Positions 37,160-48,344 are shown, counted from the first letter of the stretch. The stretch: 64,000 nucleotides of DNA from Actinomycetes bacterium (GCA_029777095.1 JAKOTS010000095.1:1-64000), one strand, 5' to 3'. Numbers and translations: made by a program. Notes: a model not told the origin generated them from the letters alone.

Positions 37160-38449
37160 GTGGCAACCGTGAACCCGCCGCGCGGCATGCGCGATTTCCT
37201 CCCCGCTGAGAAGGCGCGCCGTGAGCGCGTGCTGTCCGTCATCCGTGAGCGCTATCGCACGCACGGTTTTGACGAGATCGAGACCCCCGTCGTCGAGGAC
37301 TATGCGCGCCTCCACGCCGGGATCGGTGGCGACAACGAGAAGCTCGCCTTCAACATCCTGCGCCGTGGCCTCGACGCCGATGGTGTGCGCGCCGCGGCCG
37401 ACGATCCTGCCGCGCTCGCCGACCTCGGACTGCGGTACGACCTCACGGTGCCGCTCGCGCGCTTTTATGCGAGCCACCGCGGCGAGCTCCCCGGGGTCTT
37501 CCGGGCCATCCAGGTCGCGCCCGTGTGGCGCGCCGAGCGCCCGCAGAAGGGTCGCTACCGCCAGTTCGTGCAGTGCGACATTGACATCATCGGCGATCCG
37601 ACAACGCGCGCTGAGGCCGAGCTGATCATCGCGACGCTCGACGCTGTCGGCGCGCTCGGGCTCGAGGGCGCCACCGTGCGCATTAATGATCGCCGTGCGC
37701 TCGACTCAATGCTCGACGTCTTCGGATTCGCCGAGGAGGAGCGCCCGAGCGTGCTCATCACCCTCGACAAGCTCGACAAGATCGGGCCGCAGGGCGTCGT
37801 CGCCGAGCTTCGCGAACGCAGCTCGAACTCGGCCGCAGTCGACGCCGTCGAGGAGTTCATGCACCGGCCGATGACGCTCGAGTTCAACCCGTACGGTGAG
37901 CGCCAGATCCGCAAGGCGCTGCCCGAGGGCATCAGTGACGAAATTGTCGCCGACCTGGTGGCCATCGGCGAGGCGGTCGCGGCCGTGCGGCCGGGCGCCA
38001 CCGACGGCCCGCCACTGGTGTTCGACCCGTTCCTGGTGCGCGGCATGGGCTACTACACCGGCTCGATCTATGAGCTGGCACACCCGAGTGTCGCGTACTC
38101 CCTTGGCGGCGGCGGGCGCTATGACGGCATGATCGGGCGTTTCTTGGGCCAGGAAGTACCGGCGGTCGGGTTCTCGATCGGCTTCGAGCGCCTGGTTGAT
38201 CTGCTTGAAGATTCGGCGGGGGATGCCGCGGCATCCGTCGTACTTCTCCACGACGCAGACGTGGCACTTGGTGAACTGCTCGCGCTCAAGGCCGCGCTGG
38301 TCGCCGACGGCACGCGGGTGCGGCTCGAGCGTCGTACGAAGAACATCAAGGCTCTGCTCGAACGCGCGCTCGTTGATGGATTCACCGGCTTCGCGTCGGT
38401 GTCGAGCGGCACGACCGCCGCGACCCTCGAGGTCCGTCCGCTCAGTTAG
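37160..38449 (+). CDS. hisS: Histidyl-tRNA synthetase
   Basis: PPRGMRDFLPAE; LRYDLTVPLARF; RPQKGRYRQFVQCDIDIIG; GGGGRYDGMIG. Confidence 0.95.
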   Translation: MATVNPPRGMRDFLPAEKARRERVLSVIRERYRTHGFDEIETPVVEDYARLHAGIGGDNEKLAFNILRRGLDADGVRAAADDPAALADLGLRYDLTVPLARFYASHRGELPGVFRAIQVAPVWRAERPQKGRYRQFVQCDIDIIGDPTTRAEAELIIATLDAVGALGLEGATVRINDRRALDSMLDVFGFAEEERPSVLITLDKLDKIGPQGVVAELRERSSNSAAVDAVEEFMHRPMTLEFNPYGERQIRKALPEGISDEIVADLVAIGEAVAAVRPGATDGPPLVFDPFLVRGMGYYTGSIYELAHPSVAYSLGGGGRYDGMIGRFLGQEVPAVGFSIGFERLVDLLEDSAGDAAASVVLLHDADVALGELLALKAALVADGTRVRLERRTKNIKALLERALVDGFTGFASVSSGTTAATLEVRPLS

Positions 38450-38545
38450 CCCGCTCCGCTCGCGCGTGGACGCCGATGCCGAGCGCTCCGCCCTCCGGTC
38501 GCGCGTGCCTTGCCCGTCCGCTTCCCCCGTCGCGTGTGCCTCGCC

Positions 38546-38747
38546 CGTGCGCTTTCCACCAATCGTTCCCCCGTCGCGCCGTGCGCGTGCGCTTTCCACC
38601 AATCGTTCCCCCGTCGCGTTTTGTCGACTCCCGCGGCGTGTCGCGACAAAACGCGACTGCGGAGCGGGGCCCGGGTGCCCCGCCCTTCGTTCCCCCGTCG
38701 CGAATCGCCGCGTGCGGGGCGTTTTAGCGACAAAACGCGACGGGGGA
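38546..38747. repeat. Intergenic repeat cluster: 33-bp direct repeat (38546-38578, 38586-38618) plus inverted copies of TCCCCCGTCGCGTTTTGTCG (38607-38626 versus 38728-38747)
   Basis: Read directly from sequence. Confidence 0.75.
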
Positions 38748-38773
38748 TCGAAGAGGGGGATGGACCGCTCCGT

Positions 38774-40021
38774 TCAGTGAGCCCGCTGCCGCCGCAGTCG
38801 GAGTGCGCGCACGGCGATGCCGAGCACGACCAGTGCCGCGCCCGCGACGACCGACTGCCACGGCAGGGCGAACGCGAGTACGAGGCATCCGATCGCCCCG
38901 ATGACCTGCAGTGCGCGCGGGTACCGACGTGCGGTGCCGTGCTGGCGATACGCCGCGAGGTTCGCGATCAGGTAGTAGAGCAACACGCCGAACGATGAGA
39001 ACCCGATCGCGCCGCGCACATCCGCGAGGCACACCGTGGCAATGACGATCACCGCGATGGCGATCTCGGCGCGGTACGGCACCCGCCAGCGCGGGTGTAC
39101 GGCCGCGAAGTAGCGGGGCATATCGCCCTCGCGTGCCATTGCCAGCCCGGTGCGGCCGATGCCTGCGATGAGGGCGAGGAGCGCGCCCAGAGACGCGGCG
39201 GCGGCGGCGACCCGCACCACGGGCTGCGCCCACGACCACCCCGCGGCCGCGACCACATCGGCGAGCGGCGCGGCCGAGGTCGCGAGTGCCGGGCCCAGGG
39301 TCGTGATCGCGATCACCGCCACGACGGCGTAGATCACGATCGTCGTAGCCAACGCGATGACGATGGCGCGGGGGATCGTGCGGGAGGGATCGCGCACTTC
39401 CTCGCCCATCGTGGCGATGCGCGCGTAGCCCGCGAAGGCAAAGAACAGCAGACCCGCGGCCTGCAAGATGCCGAACGCGCCGCCCTCGAACAGCGTGCTC
39501 GCGGCGATCGGCTGCGAGGGCACGCTCACGCCAGCCGCCACGACGACGGCAAGGCCGAGGAGCACCATCACGACGATCACCCGGATCAGTTGTGCGGTGC
39601 GGGTCACCCCGAAAAGGTTGACGATCGCGAGCGCGGCAACGGCGGCGACGGCGATGGGCCGTTCCCACCCGGGCGGCGCGGCGTATGCGGCAAAGACGAG
39701 GGCCATCGCGGCACAGCTCGCGAGCTTGCCGATCACAAAACACCACCCGGCGATGAAGCCCCACCACTGGCCGAGTTCCGCGCGTCCGTACGAGTAGGTC
39801 CCGCCCGATGTGGGATGCACTGCTGCGAGCTGGGCCGATGCCGTCGCGTTGCAATATGCGATGAATGCCGCGATGCCGAGGCCGATGAGGAGGCCCGCAC
39901 CGGCGGCCTGCGCTGCCGGCGCCCAGACCGCGAACACGCCCGCGCCGATCATCGAGCCAAGGCCGATGAAAGCGGCATCCGCGAGGCCAAGGCTTCGCGC
40001 GAGCGTTGGGGGCGAGGTCAT
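38774..40021 (-). CDS. APC family amino acid permease
   Basis: FIGLGSMIGAGVFAVWAPAA ... HPTSGGTYSYGRAELGQWWGFIAGWCFVIGKLASCAA. Confidence 0.9.
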   Translation of the reverse strand: MTSPPTLARSLGLADAAFIGLGSMIGAGVFAVWAPAAQAAGAGLLIGLGIAAFIAYCNATASAQLAAVHPTSGGTYSYGRAELGQWWGFIAGWCFVIGKLASCAAMALVFAAYAAPPGWERPIAVAAVAALAIVNLFGVTRTAQLIRVIVVMVLLGLAVVVAAGVSVPSQPIAASTLFEGGAFGILQAAGLLFFAFAGYARIATMGEEVRDPSRTIPRAIVIALATTIVIYAVVAVIAITTLGPALATSAAPLADVVAAAGWSWAQPVVRVAAAAASLGALLALIAGIGRTGLAMAREGDMPRYFAAVHPRWRVPYRAEIAIAVIVIATVCLADVRGAIGFSSFGVLLYYLIANLAAYRQHGTARRYPRALQVIGAIGCLVLAFALPWQSVVAGAALVVLGIAVRALRLRRQRAH

Positions 40022-40563
40022 GCGCCCAGGCTAGGGCCGTTCGGTAAACGCTTGGTGTCGCCGGTCGCACTGTCGTCGTCGCGAGCATTGGTGACCCGCC
40101 GTTTTTCGCGCACGTAGACCTCACGCCGCACGCGTGCAACGACGTCGCCCTCGCGGTCGGTGATCACGCAGTCAAACCACTCGAGCACCTTTGCCCCGCC
40201 GTGAGCGCGCTCGCGAATTTCTTCGGCCTTGGCACGCGGCACCGTGAACTCGGCCGTGAGCACCCCGCGGCCGGGCTTGACGAACTCGATCTCGCCGCGG
40301 GTGTCCCACACCACGTAGTCGCGGCCGAGCTGGTGCATCAGGAGCATGAAGAAATACGGGTCGGTCATTGCTGACATTGAGCCACCGAACCCGGTCTTTA
40401 CGGAGTTTCGCGTGAAGACATTTACGTGCATTTCGACGGTCGCGTGCGTCCAATCAGCGGAGAAGCGCTTGACGCGGATGCCGTTGAAGAAGTTCGGGAT
40501 CCACAGGCTCATGCCGATGGCGAGACGTCGGGGTGTGATGCGCATGTCGCAAGCGTGTTGCAT
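40018..40563 (-). CDS. DUF4442 / thioesterase-like hotdog protein
   Basis: MHVNVFTRNSVKTGFGGSMSAMTDPYFFMLLMHQLG. Confidence 0.7.
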   Translation of the reverse strand: MQHACDMRITPRRLAIGMSLWIPNFFNGIRVKRFSADWTHATVEMHVNVFTRNSVKTGFGGSMSAMTDPYFFMLLMHQLGRDYVVWDTRGEIEFVKPGRGVLTAEFTVPRAKAEEIRERAHGGAKVLEWFDCVITDREGDVVARVRREVYVREKRRVTNARDDDSATGDTKRLPNGPSLGA

Positions 40564-40666
40564 GCGCGCACGAACGACCGCATTGCTTGTGCTGTTTCGA
40601 CATATGCGCGCGCGGCACGCTCGTTCCGCGTCCGTGAAGTTGTTCTAGTTGTTATAGAGTTAGCAC

Positions 40667-41017
40667 ATGCTGATCCGCGTCGATCCCGCAAGCGATGTGC
40701 CCCTGTTTGTGCAGGTGGCCACTTCGGTGCGAGCGGATGCCGCAGCCGGACGTGTGCACGCAGGTGATCGCCTTCCGGCCGCTCGTGTGGTGGCTGAATC
40801 ACTCGGCATCAACGTGCACACCGTGCTGCGCGCGTACCAAGAGCTGCGCGACGAAGGGCTCATCGACCTGCGCCGAGGAAAAGGCGCGGTCGTGACGGAG
40901 CTCGCGGCATCCCTCTCCGCACTCAGCGACGACATCCGAAATCTCGTCACACGTTCGCGTGCGCTGGGGATTTCACCCGAACTTTTGGTTGCACTTATCA
41001 AGGAGAACTCGCAATGA
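40667..41017 (+). CDS. GntR family (YtrA-like) transcriptional regulator
   Basis: GDRLPAARVVAESLGINVHTVLRAYQELRDEGLIDLRRGKGAVV. Confidence 0.88.
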   Translation: MLIRVDPASDVPLFVQVATSVRADAAAGRVHAGDRLPAARVVAESLGINVHTVLRAYQELRDEGLIDLRRGKGAVVTELAASLSALSDDIRNLVTRSRALGISPELLVALIKENSQ

Positions 41018-42039
41018 CCGCGTCACCCGCTACGCCCTCACATCCTGACCGGCGCGCGATCCGGAGCTTCTCGCTCGTCGCGATCGTCGTTCCGCTGGTG
41101 CTCACGATGGTCGCGGTCGTGCTGCAACTGGTGTGGTTGCCCACGTTGCCAGATCCGGCTGCCGTGCACTGGGGTCTATCCGGTGGGCCGGACGGGTATG
41201 GCCCGGCGTGGACCTTCCCGGTGATCACGCTCGTACTGAGCGGTGTGCTCCCCATCGCGATCGGCCTGCTCTGCCTCGCTGGACTCCGCCGCGGTGACCG
41301 CGGCTTCACATACCGTTTCATGGGCGCGATGGCGCTCTGGCTTTCGGTGTTTGGCGCTGTGCTGATGACGTGGTCGGTTGGCGCACAACGCGGCATCGCG
41401 GACGCGCATGACGCACCATCGGTGCTCGCGCCCATGCTTGTCGCGTTTGTGGTTGGCATTGTTGCGGGAGTCGTCGGATGGCTGGTGCAGCCGAAGGAAG
41501 AGACCCGCCGCGCCACCACGCCGGCGGGTGTGCCAATGATGCTTGCGCCGGGCGAGCGTGCTGTGTGGACAGGGTCAGCCGTGATGTCGAAGGTTGCGAT
41601 GGCTGTGATCGGCCTGGCCATGCTCTTGACCCTCGGGGCGGCGGTGCTCGTCTGGTTCACCGGCGATGCGACTGCGGGCTTGGTTGTGGCCGTTGTCTTC
41701 GTTGTGGTGGCCACTGCGTCCGTGACGTCGACGGCATTTCACGTGCGCATTGACGAGGAAGGCCTCACCGTGCGTTCGGAGTTTGGGCTGCCCAAGTTCA
41801 ACGTGCCGCTTGCCGACATTGCCTCGGCCGAAGAGATCTTTGTGAGTCCGATGGGCATGTTCGGGGGTTGGGGCATGCGCTGGGCTCCGGGTCGCTTTGG
41901 TGTCGTGTTGCGTACCGGCCCAGCGATCGAGGTGACGCGCCACTCTGGCAAGCAGTTCGTCGTCACGGTCGATGACGCCGAAACCGGGGCATCCCTTCTC
42001 GCGGCGCTAGCCGCCCGTGCCGCGCAGAACGCCAACTGA
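41014..42039 (+). CDS. DUF1648-containing membrane protein
   Basis: LPDPAAVHWGLSGGPDGYGPAW and multiple TMs; overlaps GntR gene. Confidence 0.75.
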   Translation: MTASPATPSHPDRRAIRSFSLVAIVVPLVLTMVAVVLQLVWLPTLPDPAAVHWGLSGGPDGYGPAWTFPVITLVLSGVLPIAIGLLCLAGLRRGDRGFTYRFMGAMALWLSVFGAVLMTWSVGAQRGIADAHDAPSVLAPMLVAFVVGIVAGVVGWLVQPKEETRRATTPAGVPMMLAPGERAVWTGSAVMSKVAMAVIGLAMLLTLGAAVLVWFTGDATAGLVVAVVFVVVATASVTSTAFHVRIDEEGLTVRSEFGLPKFNVPLADIASAEEIFVSPMGMFGGWGMRWAPGRFGVVLRTGPAIEVTRHSGKQFVVTVDDAETGASLLAALAARAAQNAN

Positions 42040-42040
42040 C

Positions 42041-42097
42041 GCAGGCGGGCAACGAACGCGCAGGCGGGCAACGGGCGCGCAGGCGAGCGACGAACGC
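42041..42097. repeat. Three tandem copies of a 19-bp unit (GCAGGCGGGCAACGAACGC)
   Basis: 42041-42059, 42060-42078, 42079-42097; 2-3 mismatches between units. Confidence 0.8.
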
Positions 42098-42145
42098 GCG
42101 CTCGCGCCCCTTGTGCCCCGCATGCGTGAGGAGCAGGCTGGGCGC

Positions 42146-42814
42146 ATGGTTACATCGACACCCGAGAACTGGCGCCTCGTCGATGACTACATTGCCGGCG
42201 TCCTGGTGCGGCAGGATCCCGCGCTGGATGAGGTGATCGAACGGCAGCGCGCCGCGGGCCTTCCGGCAATCGAGGTCGCGCCCCTCGCTGGCAAACTCCT
42301 CACGTTGCTTGCCCAAGTCTCGGGCGCGCGGCGCGTTCTCGAGATTGGTACGCTCGGCGGCTACTCGACCATTTGGCTGGCCCGCGGCATCCCGAGTCAC
42401 GGTCGTGTGGTCACCCTCGAAGCCGAAGCGGCGCACGCCGCCGTGGCGCGCGCAAATCTCGAGCGTGCGGGTGTGAGCGAAAAGGTCGAGATCAAGATCG
42501 GGAATGCCGCCGAGACGCTCCCGACACTGATGGGCCAAGAACCGTTTGACTTCGTGTTCATCGATGCCGACAAGCAGTCGAACACGATCTACCTCGATTG
42601 GGCCGCGAGGTTGGGCCGTCCGGGCACATTGATCGTGCTCGACAATATCGGTCGAAACGGTGACGTGAACGACCCCGACAGCACCGATCCAATGGTCATC
42701 GGCACGCGCGCCGCGCTCGAAATGCTCGGCACCGATCCGCGTTTCGAGGCGACCGCGCTGCAGACCGTCGGGATGAAGGGATGGGACGGCATCGCAGTCG
42801 CCATAGTGCGGTGA
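42146..42814 (+). CDS. O-methyltransferase
   Basis: RRVLEIGTLGGYSTIWLARGIPSHGRVVTLE ... FDFVFIDADKQ. Confidence 0.9.
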   Translation: MVTSTPENWRLVDDYIAGVLVRQDPALDEVIERQRAAGLPAIEVAPLAGKLLTLLAQVSGARRVLEIGTLGGYSTIWLARGIPSHGRVVTLEAEAAHAAVARANLERAGVSEKVEIKIGNAAETLPTLMGQEPFDFVFIDADKQSNTIYLDWAARLGRPGTLIVLDNIGRNGDVNDPDSTDPMVIGTRAALEMLGTDPRFEATALQTVGMKGWDGIAVAIVR

Positions 42815-42828
42815 GCATCCCCCGCTAG

Positions 42829-44169
<1,341 letters not shown>

Positions 44170-44270
44170 GATCCTCGGCGGCGCTGCCCGGCAAAACTGC
44201 CCGGCAGCACCGCCAGACACCACCCGCAACACACACGCATCAGCAGCACATCGACGACGGAGGGGGAGTC

Positions 44271-44771
44271 GTGGCAAGAACATCGACCCCCCGCCGCGTC
44301 GACGTGCGTGGCTGGCTCGGCGGCATCCGCCTCTCGGGGTTCATGCTCATCATGATGGGCCTCGTCGTGCTCGCCGCGCTGGTGCTGATGCCGACGCTCG
44401 GTACCTACCTCGATCAGCGCCAACGGATCACTGCGCTCGAGCATGCGATCGCGACCGACCAAGACACGATCGACGGGCTGATTGCCGAGCGCGAGCGCTG
44501 GTCTGATCCGGCGTACATCACCACACAGGCGCGCGAGCGGCTCTATTACGTGCAACCGGGCGAGGTCGTCTACCTCGTCGACAACGACCTCGACGCGGCG
44601 CTCCAGCCGGTAGAGCGCGCGCCCGTCAGCGAGAAGGTCACGACGACGCGTGCCGATTGGATGTCGCAGCTCCTGCGTTCGGTGACTTCCTCCGGCGTGG
44701 CCGAGGTCGTCAAACCGATCACGATCGGCGTGCCCGACCAGGTCGAACCAGACACAACGCCCGCAGAGTGA
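44271..44771 (+). CDS. FtsB/DivIC septum formation initiator family protein
   Basis: TM followed by coiled coil and YITTQARERLYYVQPGEVVYLV. Confidence 0.88.
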   Translation: MARTSTPRRVDVRGWLGGIRLSGFMLIMMGLVVLAALVLMPTLGTYLDQRQRITALEHAIATDQDTIDGLIAERERWSDPAYITTQARERLYYVQPGEVVYLVDNDLDAALQPVERAPVSEKVTTTRADWMSQLLRSVTSSGVAEVVKPITIGVPDQVEPDTTPAE

Positions 44772-44826
44772 CGCCGGCCGGTGCGGTTTCAGGGTCTTCC
44801 CTGGCTTTGCCCACTACCCTGGAGCG

Positions 44827-45360
44827 ATGACCACGCCTCCCTTTGCCCCGGTATCCGCCCGTGATTTTGAGGTCATGGCGGCACAGCTCGGGCGCCCGAT
44901 GCGTGATGTTGTTGGCGTCGCGGCGCGCTGCGTCTGCGGCAATCCGCTCGTCGTCTCGACGCTGCCACGCCTCAGCGATGGCACGCCGTTCCCCACTTTC
45001 TATTACCTCACGCACCCAGGCGCGACGGCGGCGATGTCGGAGCTTGAGGCGACGCAGGTCATGGTGCAGTTCAGTGAAGACCTCGCAAACGACCCACAGC
45101 TGCGCGACGACTACCTCGCGGCGCACGAGGCGTTTCTCGCCGATCGCAACGGGTTCGGTGAGGTTGCCGAGATCGAAGGAATTTCTGCCGGTGGCATGCC
45201 CACCCGGGTGAAGTGCCTCCACGCGCTTGCCGGCCACGCGCTCGCCGCCGGCCCCGGGGTCAACCCGATCGGCGACCGCGCGCTTGAGCTTGCGCGACCC
45301 CGATGGTCGGCCGATGTGTGCCGCTGCGCCGACCCTGGTGCAGACCTCACGAGCCGATGA
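44827..45360 (+). CDS. DUF501 family protein
   Basis: CVCGNPLVVSTLPRLSDGTPFPTFYYLTHPGATAAMSELEA. Confidence 0.85.
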   Translation: MTTPPFAPVSARDFEVMAAQLGRPMRDVVGVAARCVCGNPLVVSTLPRLSDGTPFPTFYYLTHPGATAAMSELEATQVMVQFSEDLANDPQLRDDYLAAHEAFLADRNGFGEVAEIEGISAGGMPTRVKCLHALAGHALAAGPGVNPIGDRALELARPRWSADVCRCADPGADLTSR

Positions 45361-46784
45361 CCGAGCAGCCGGACCGCGCCCCGCGCCGGAACATCGCGAG
45401 TCGAGCTCGTCGTGCGTTCGCCGCGGGCGCGCTTGTGCTCGTGGTCGGTGCGAGCGGCGCGTTCACCGCCGCCGCGCCGGCTCTTGCGGTGCCCACAGCG
45501 GCGCCCGTCGTGGCGGCGACGACGAGTGCGGGGCCGCCGAAACCCGACGTCGCCCCCGGAAGCCCCGCGGCCCCCGCAGCGTCAGCCGCGCCGATCGACC
45601 CGATCAGGGCGGCCGAATACTGGCTCGACGGCAACGGAATCCGTGAAGCGTGGAAGACGACGCGCGGCAAGGGCGTGACCATCGCGGTCATCGATACGGG
45701 CATCGCGAAGGGCCCGGTCGAGTTTGAAGACGCCGTCGTTGGCGGCATCGATGTTTCGGGCGTCGGGTCACCTGATGGTCGCACGCCAGTCGGCGCGGTC
45801 GACGGTGCGCACGGCAGCTGGGTCGCGTCTCTCGCGGCATCGCGCGGGACGGGCGATGGCACCGGGATGATCGGCGTCGCGCCCCAGGCAAAACTGCTGT
45901 CGATCTCGGTCGGCTTCACCGCGAGCACCTCAAAGGTGCCGTTTTCGGAACAGGTTGCCACCGGCATCCGCTGGGCCGTTGATAATGGCGCCGACATCAT
46001 CAACATGTCGTTCACCACAAACACGCTCGACTGGGACGAAAGCTGGGACGACGCGTTCATGTACGCGTTCGAACACGACGTCGTGGTGATCGTCGCCGCC
46101 GGCAACCGTGGCAGTGGCACGACGCGTGTGGGCGCCCCCGCAACGATTCCGGGTGTGCTCACCGTGGCGGGCGTCGATCCGTCGGGCAAGGCGAGTGTTG
46201 AGGCATCGACGCAGGGCATCGTGATGGGGGTGTCGGCACCGAGCGAAGACCTCCTCGGAGTTTCTCCCGACGGTCGCCTGGTGACGTGGAAGGGCACAAG
46301 CGGCGCCGCGCCGATCGTCGCCGGCGTTGCGGCGCTCGTGCGGTCGGCGCATCCCGATCTCAACGCGGCCAACGTGATCAATCGCCTGATTCGCACGGCG
46401 ACGCCCGCGGCGGGGGCAACATCGGTTCCCGATCCGTTGTATGGCTACGGGCTTGTGGATGCCGCAGCCGCCGTCAACGCGGTGGTGCCGGTCGTCGACC
46501 AAAACCCCATGGGCAGCCTTGGTGAGTGGATCACGCTCTACCGCCGGGCATCGGCAGACCCGATACCCGAGCCTTCGGTCGCACCCATCGAACTGCCGCC
46601 GCTCCCGGCCGCCGAGCCGCCCCGCGAGGCCGTTTCCCCGCTCTTTCCGACGTGGGAGACACTGAGATACGGCACACTTCCGCTCATCGCCCTCACTCTC
46701 CCTGCTATCCTTATAGTGCTCGGCGTCAACGCAACCGTTCGACGTATCAGGCGCGAGCGCACCACGCGCGCGTCGAGCCATTGA
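45357..46784 (+). CDS. S8 family serine peptidase (subtilisin/mycosin-like) with signal peptide and C-terminal TM
   Basis: VIDTGIAKGP, GAHGSWVASLAAS, GTSGAAPIVAGVAALV catalytic motifs. Confidence 0.9.
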   Translation: MTEQPDRAPRRNIASRARRAFAAGALVLVVGASGAFTAAAPALAVPTAAPVVAATTSAGPPKPDVAPGSPAAPAASAAPIDPIRAAEYWLDGNGIREAWKTTRGKGVTIAVIDTGIAKGPVEFEDAVVGGIDVSGVGSPDGRTPVGAVDGAHGSWVASLAASRGTGDGTGMIGVAPQAKLLSISVGFTASTSKVPFSEQVATGIRWAVDNGADIINMSFTTNTLDWDESWDDAFMYAFEHDVVVIVAAGNRGSGTTRVGAPATIPGVLTVAGVDPSGKASVEASTQGIVMGVSAPSEDLLGVSPDGRLVTWKGTSGAAPIVAGVAALVRSAHPDLNAANVINRLIRTATPAAGATSVPDPLYGYGLVDAAAAVNAVVPVVDQNPMGSLGEWITLYRRASADPIPEPSVAPIELPPLPAAEPPREAVSPLFPTWETLRYGTLPLIALTLPAILIVLGVNATVRRIRRERTTRASSH

Positions 46785-46804
46785 ACCCGAGGAGACCACA
46801 CGTC

Positions 46805-48262
46805 GTGTCTACTGCCAGCGTGCCCCGCATTCTGATCGTCGGTGGAGGGTACGCGGGTTTTTATACCGCGTGGAAGCTTGAGAAGCTCCTCCGTCGCGAC
46901 GAAGCCGAGGTCACGATTGTTGACCCGCTCTCGTACATGACCTACCAGCCGTTCCTCCCCGAGGTCGCTGCGGGCTCGATCGAGGCGCGTCACGCGGTGG
47001 TCGCACACCGTCGCCACCTGCACCACACCAACGTCATCACGGCGAAGATCACGGGCTTCAACCACGCGAAGAAGACCGCAACGGTCACACCGCTGTCGGG
47101 CGACTCGTGGGAGCTCGAGTACGACCACATCGTCGTCACGGCCGGCGCAGTGTCGCGCACGTTCCCGATCAAGGGCGTCGCCGACAACGCGATCGGTTTG
47201 AAGACCATCGAGGAGGCAGTCGCGATTCGTGACCGCCTCATCACCAACTTCGACCAGGCCTCGCTCCTACCTCCGGGCCCCGAGCGGGATCGCCTGCTGT
47301 CGGTCACGGTCATCGGTGGCGGCTTCGCCGGTATCGAGATCTTCGCCGAGCTGCGCTCGTTCGCCTCCGCGCTGCTGAAGAGCTACCCGAACATCTCATT
47401 CGAAGACACCCGGTTCGCGCTCGTCGAGGCGACGGGCCGCATCATGCCCGAGGTTTCGCTCAAGACCAGCGAGTGGGTGCTGAAGAACCTCGCCAAGCGG
47501 GGCGCCTTCGTGCACCTCGACACGCAGCTCACCTCGGCCGTAGACGGCGTGGTCGAGCTTTCGACCGGCGAGAGCTTCGCCAGCGACCTCATCATCTGGA
47601 CGGCGGGCGTCATGGCAAACCCGACCGTCGTGCGCGGCGGTGACCTGCCCGTCGATGAGCGTGGCCGCATCCGCACCCGCACCGACCTGCGTGTCGGGAG
47701 CGACGACGAGATCGTCGAGGGTGCATGGGCCGCCGGCGACATTTCGGCCGTGCCCGACGCATCCGGCGGCGGCGTGGGTGGCTATTGCGTCCCCAACGCC
47801 CAGCACGCGGTGCGCCAGGCCAAGCTGCTCGCGTCAAACCTCGTCGCCGTCCTGCGCGGCGAGACGCCCCGCGACTACTTCCACAAGAACATCGGTGCCG
47901 TCGCTGGCCTCGGTCTTGGCGTCGGCGTGTTCCAGTCGGGCAACCTGGCGATCAAGGGCTTCCTCGCCTGGGTTGCGCACCGCGGCTACCACGGCCTGGC
48001 AATGCCGTCGTGGGAGCGCAAGTGGCGCGTCATCTGGGGCTGGTGGAACAACCTTTGGCTCGACCGCGACATCGTCACGCTCACCGCGGTGCAGCACCCG
48101 CGGTACGTGTTCGAAGAGTTCGCGGCACGTCCGCGCCCGACGAACGCAACCGGCACGATTGCGGCGATTGAGCCCGCGAAGGCTGCCGCTGCAAAGGCGG
48201 CGGCAGCCAAGACGCCGGCAGCTAAGAAGGCTCCCGCGGTGAAGGCACCGACGAAGGCGTAG
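46805..48262 (+). CDS. ndh: NADH dehydrogenase type II (NDH-2) with Ala/Lys/Pro-rich C-terminal tail
   Basis: ILIVGGGYAGFYTAWKLE; TVIGGGFAGIEIFAEL; tail EPAKAAAAKAAAAKTPAAKKAPAVKAPTKA. Confidence 0.9.
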   Translation: MSTASVPRILIVGGGYAGFYTAWKLEKLLRRDEAEVTIVDPLSYMTYQPFLPEVAAGSIEARHAVVAHRRHLHHTNVITAKITGFNHAKKTATVTPLSGDSWELEYDHIVVTAGAVSRTFPIKGVADNAIGLKTIEEAVAIRDRLITNFDQASLLPPGPERDRLLSVTVIGGGFAGIEIFAELRSFASALLKSYPNISFEDTRFALVEATGRIMPEVSLKTSEWVLKNLAKRGAFVHLDTQLTSAVDGVVELSTGESFASDLIIWTAGVMANPTVVRGGDLPVDERGRIRTRTDLRVGSDDEIVEGAWAAGDISAVPDASGGGVGGYCVPNAQHAVRQAKLLASNLVAVLRGETPRDYFHKNIGAVAGLGLGVGVFQSGNLAIKGFLAWVAHRGYHGLAMPSWERKWRVIWGWWNNLWLDRDIVTLTAVQHPRYVFEEFAARPRPTNATGTIAAIEPAKAAAAKAAAAKTPAAKKAPAVKAPTKA

Positions 48263-48271
48263 GGGGCCAAC

Positions 48272-48344
48272 GCCCCCGTAGCCCAATGGCAGAGGCAGGC
48301 GACTTAAAATCGCTCCAGTGTGGGTTCGAGTCCCACCGGGGGTA
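48272..48344 (+). tRNA. tRNA with anticodon UAA (Leu by anticodon) but short variable arm
   Basis: GCCCCCGTAGCCCAATGGCAGAGGCAGGCGACTTAAAATCGCTCCAGTGTGGGTTCGAGTCCCACCGGGGGTA folds as cloverleaf: acceptor GCCCCCG/CGGGGGT, T-stem GTGGG/CCCAC, loop CTTAAAA. Confidence 0.85.

Noticed and set aside
45357-46784. Mycosin-like protease as evidence of a type VII secretion locus
   Set aside because: No EccB/C/D/E or WXG100 genes in the window; probably a stand-alone S8 protease common next to eno/ftsB/DUF501 in this lineage.
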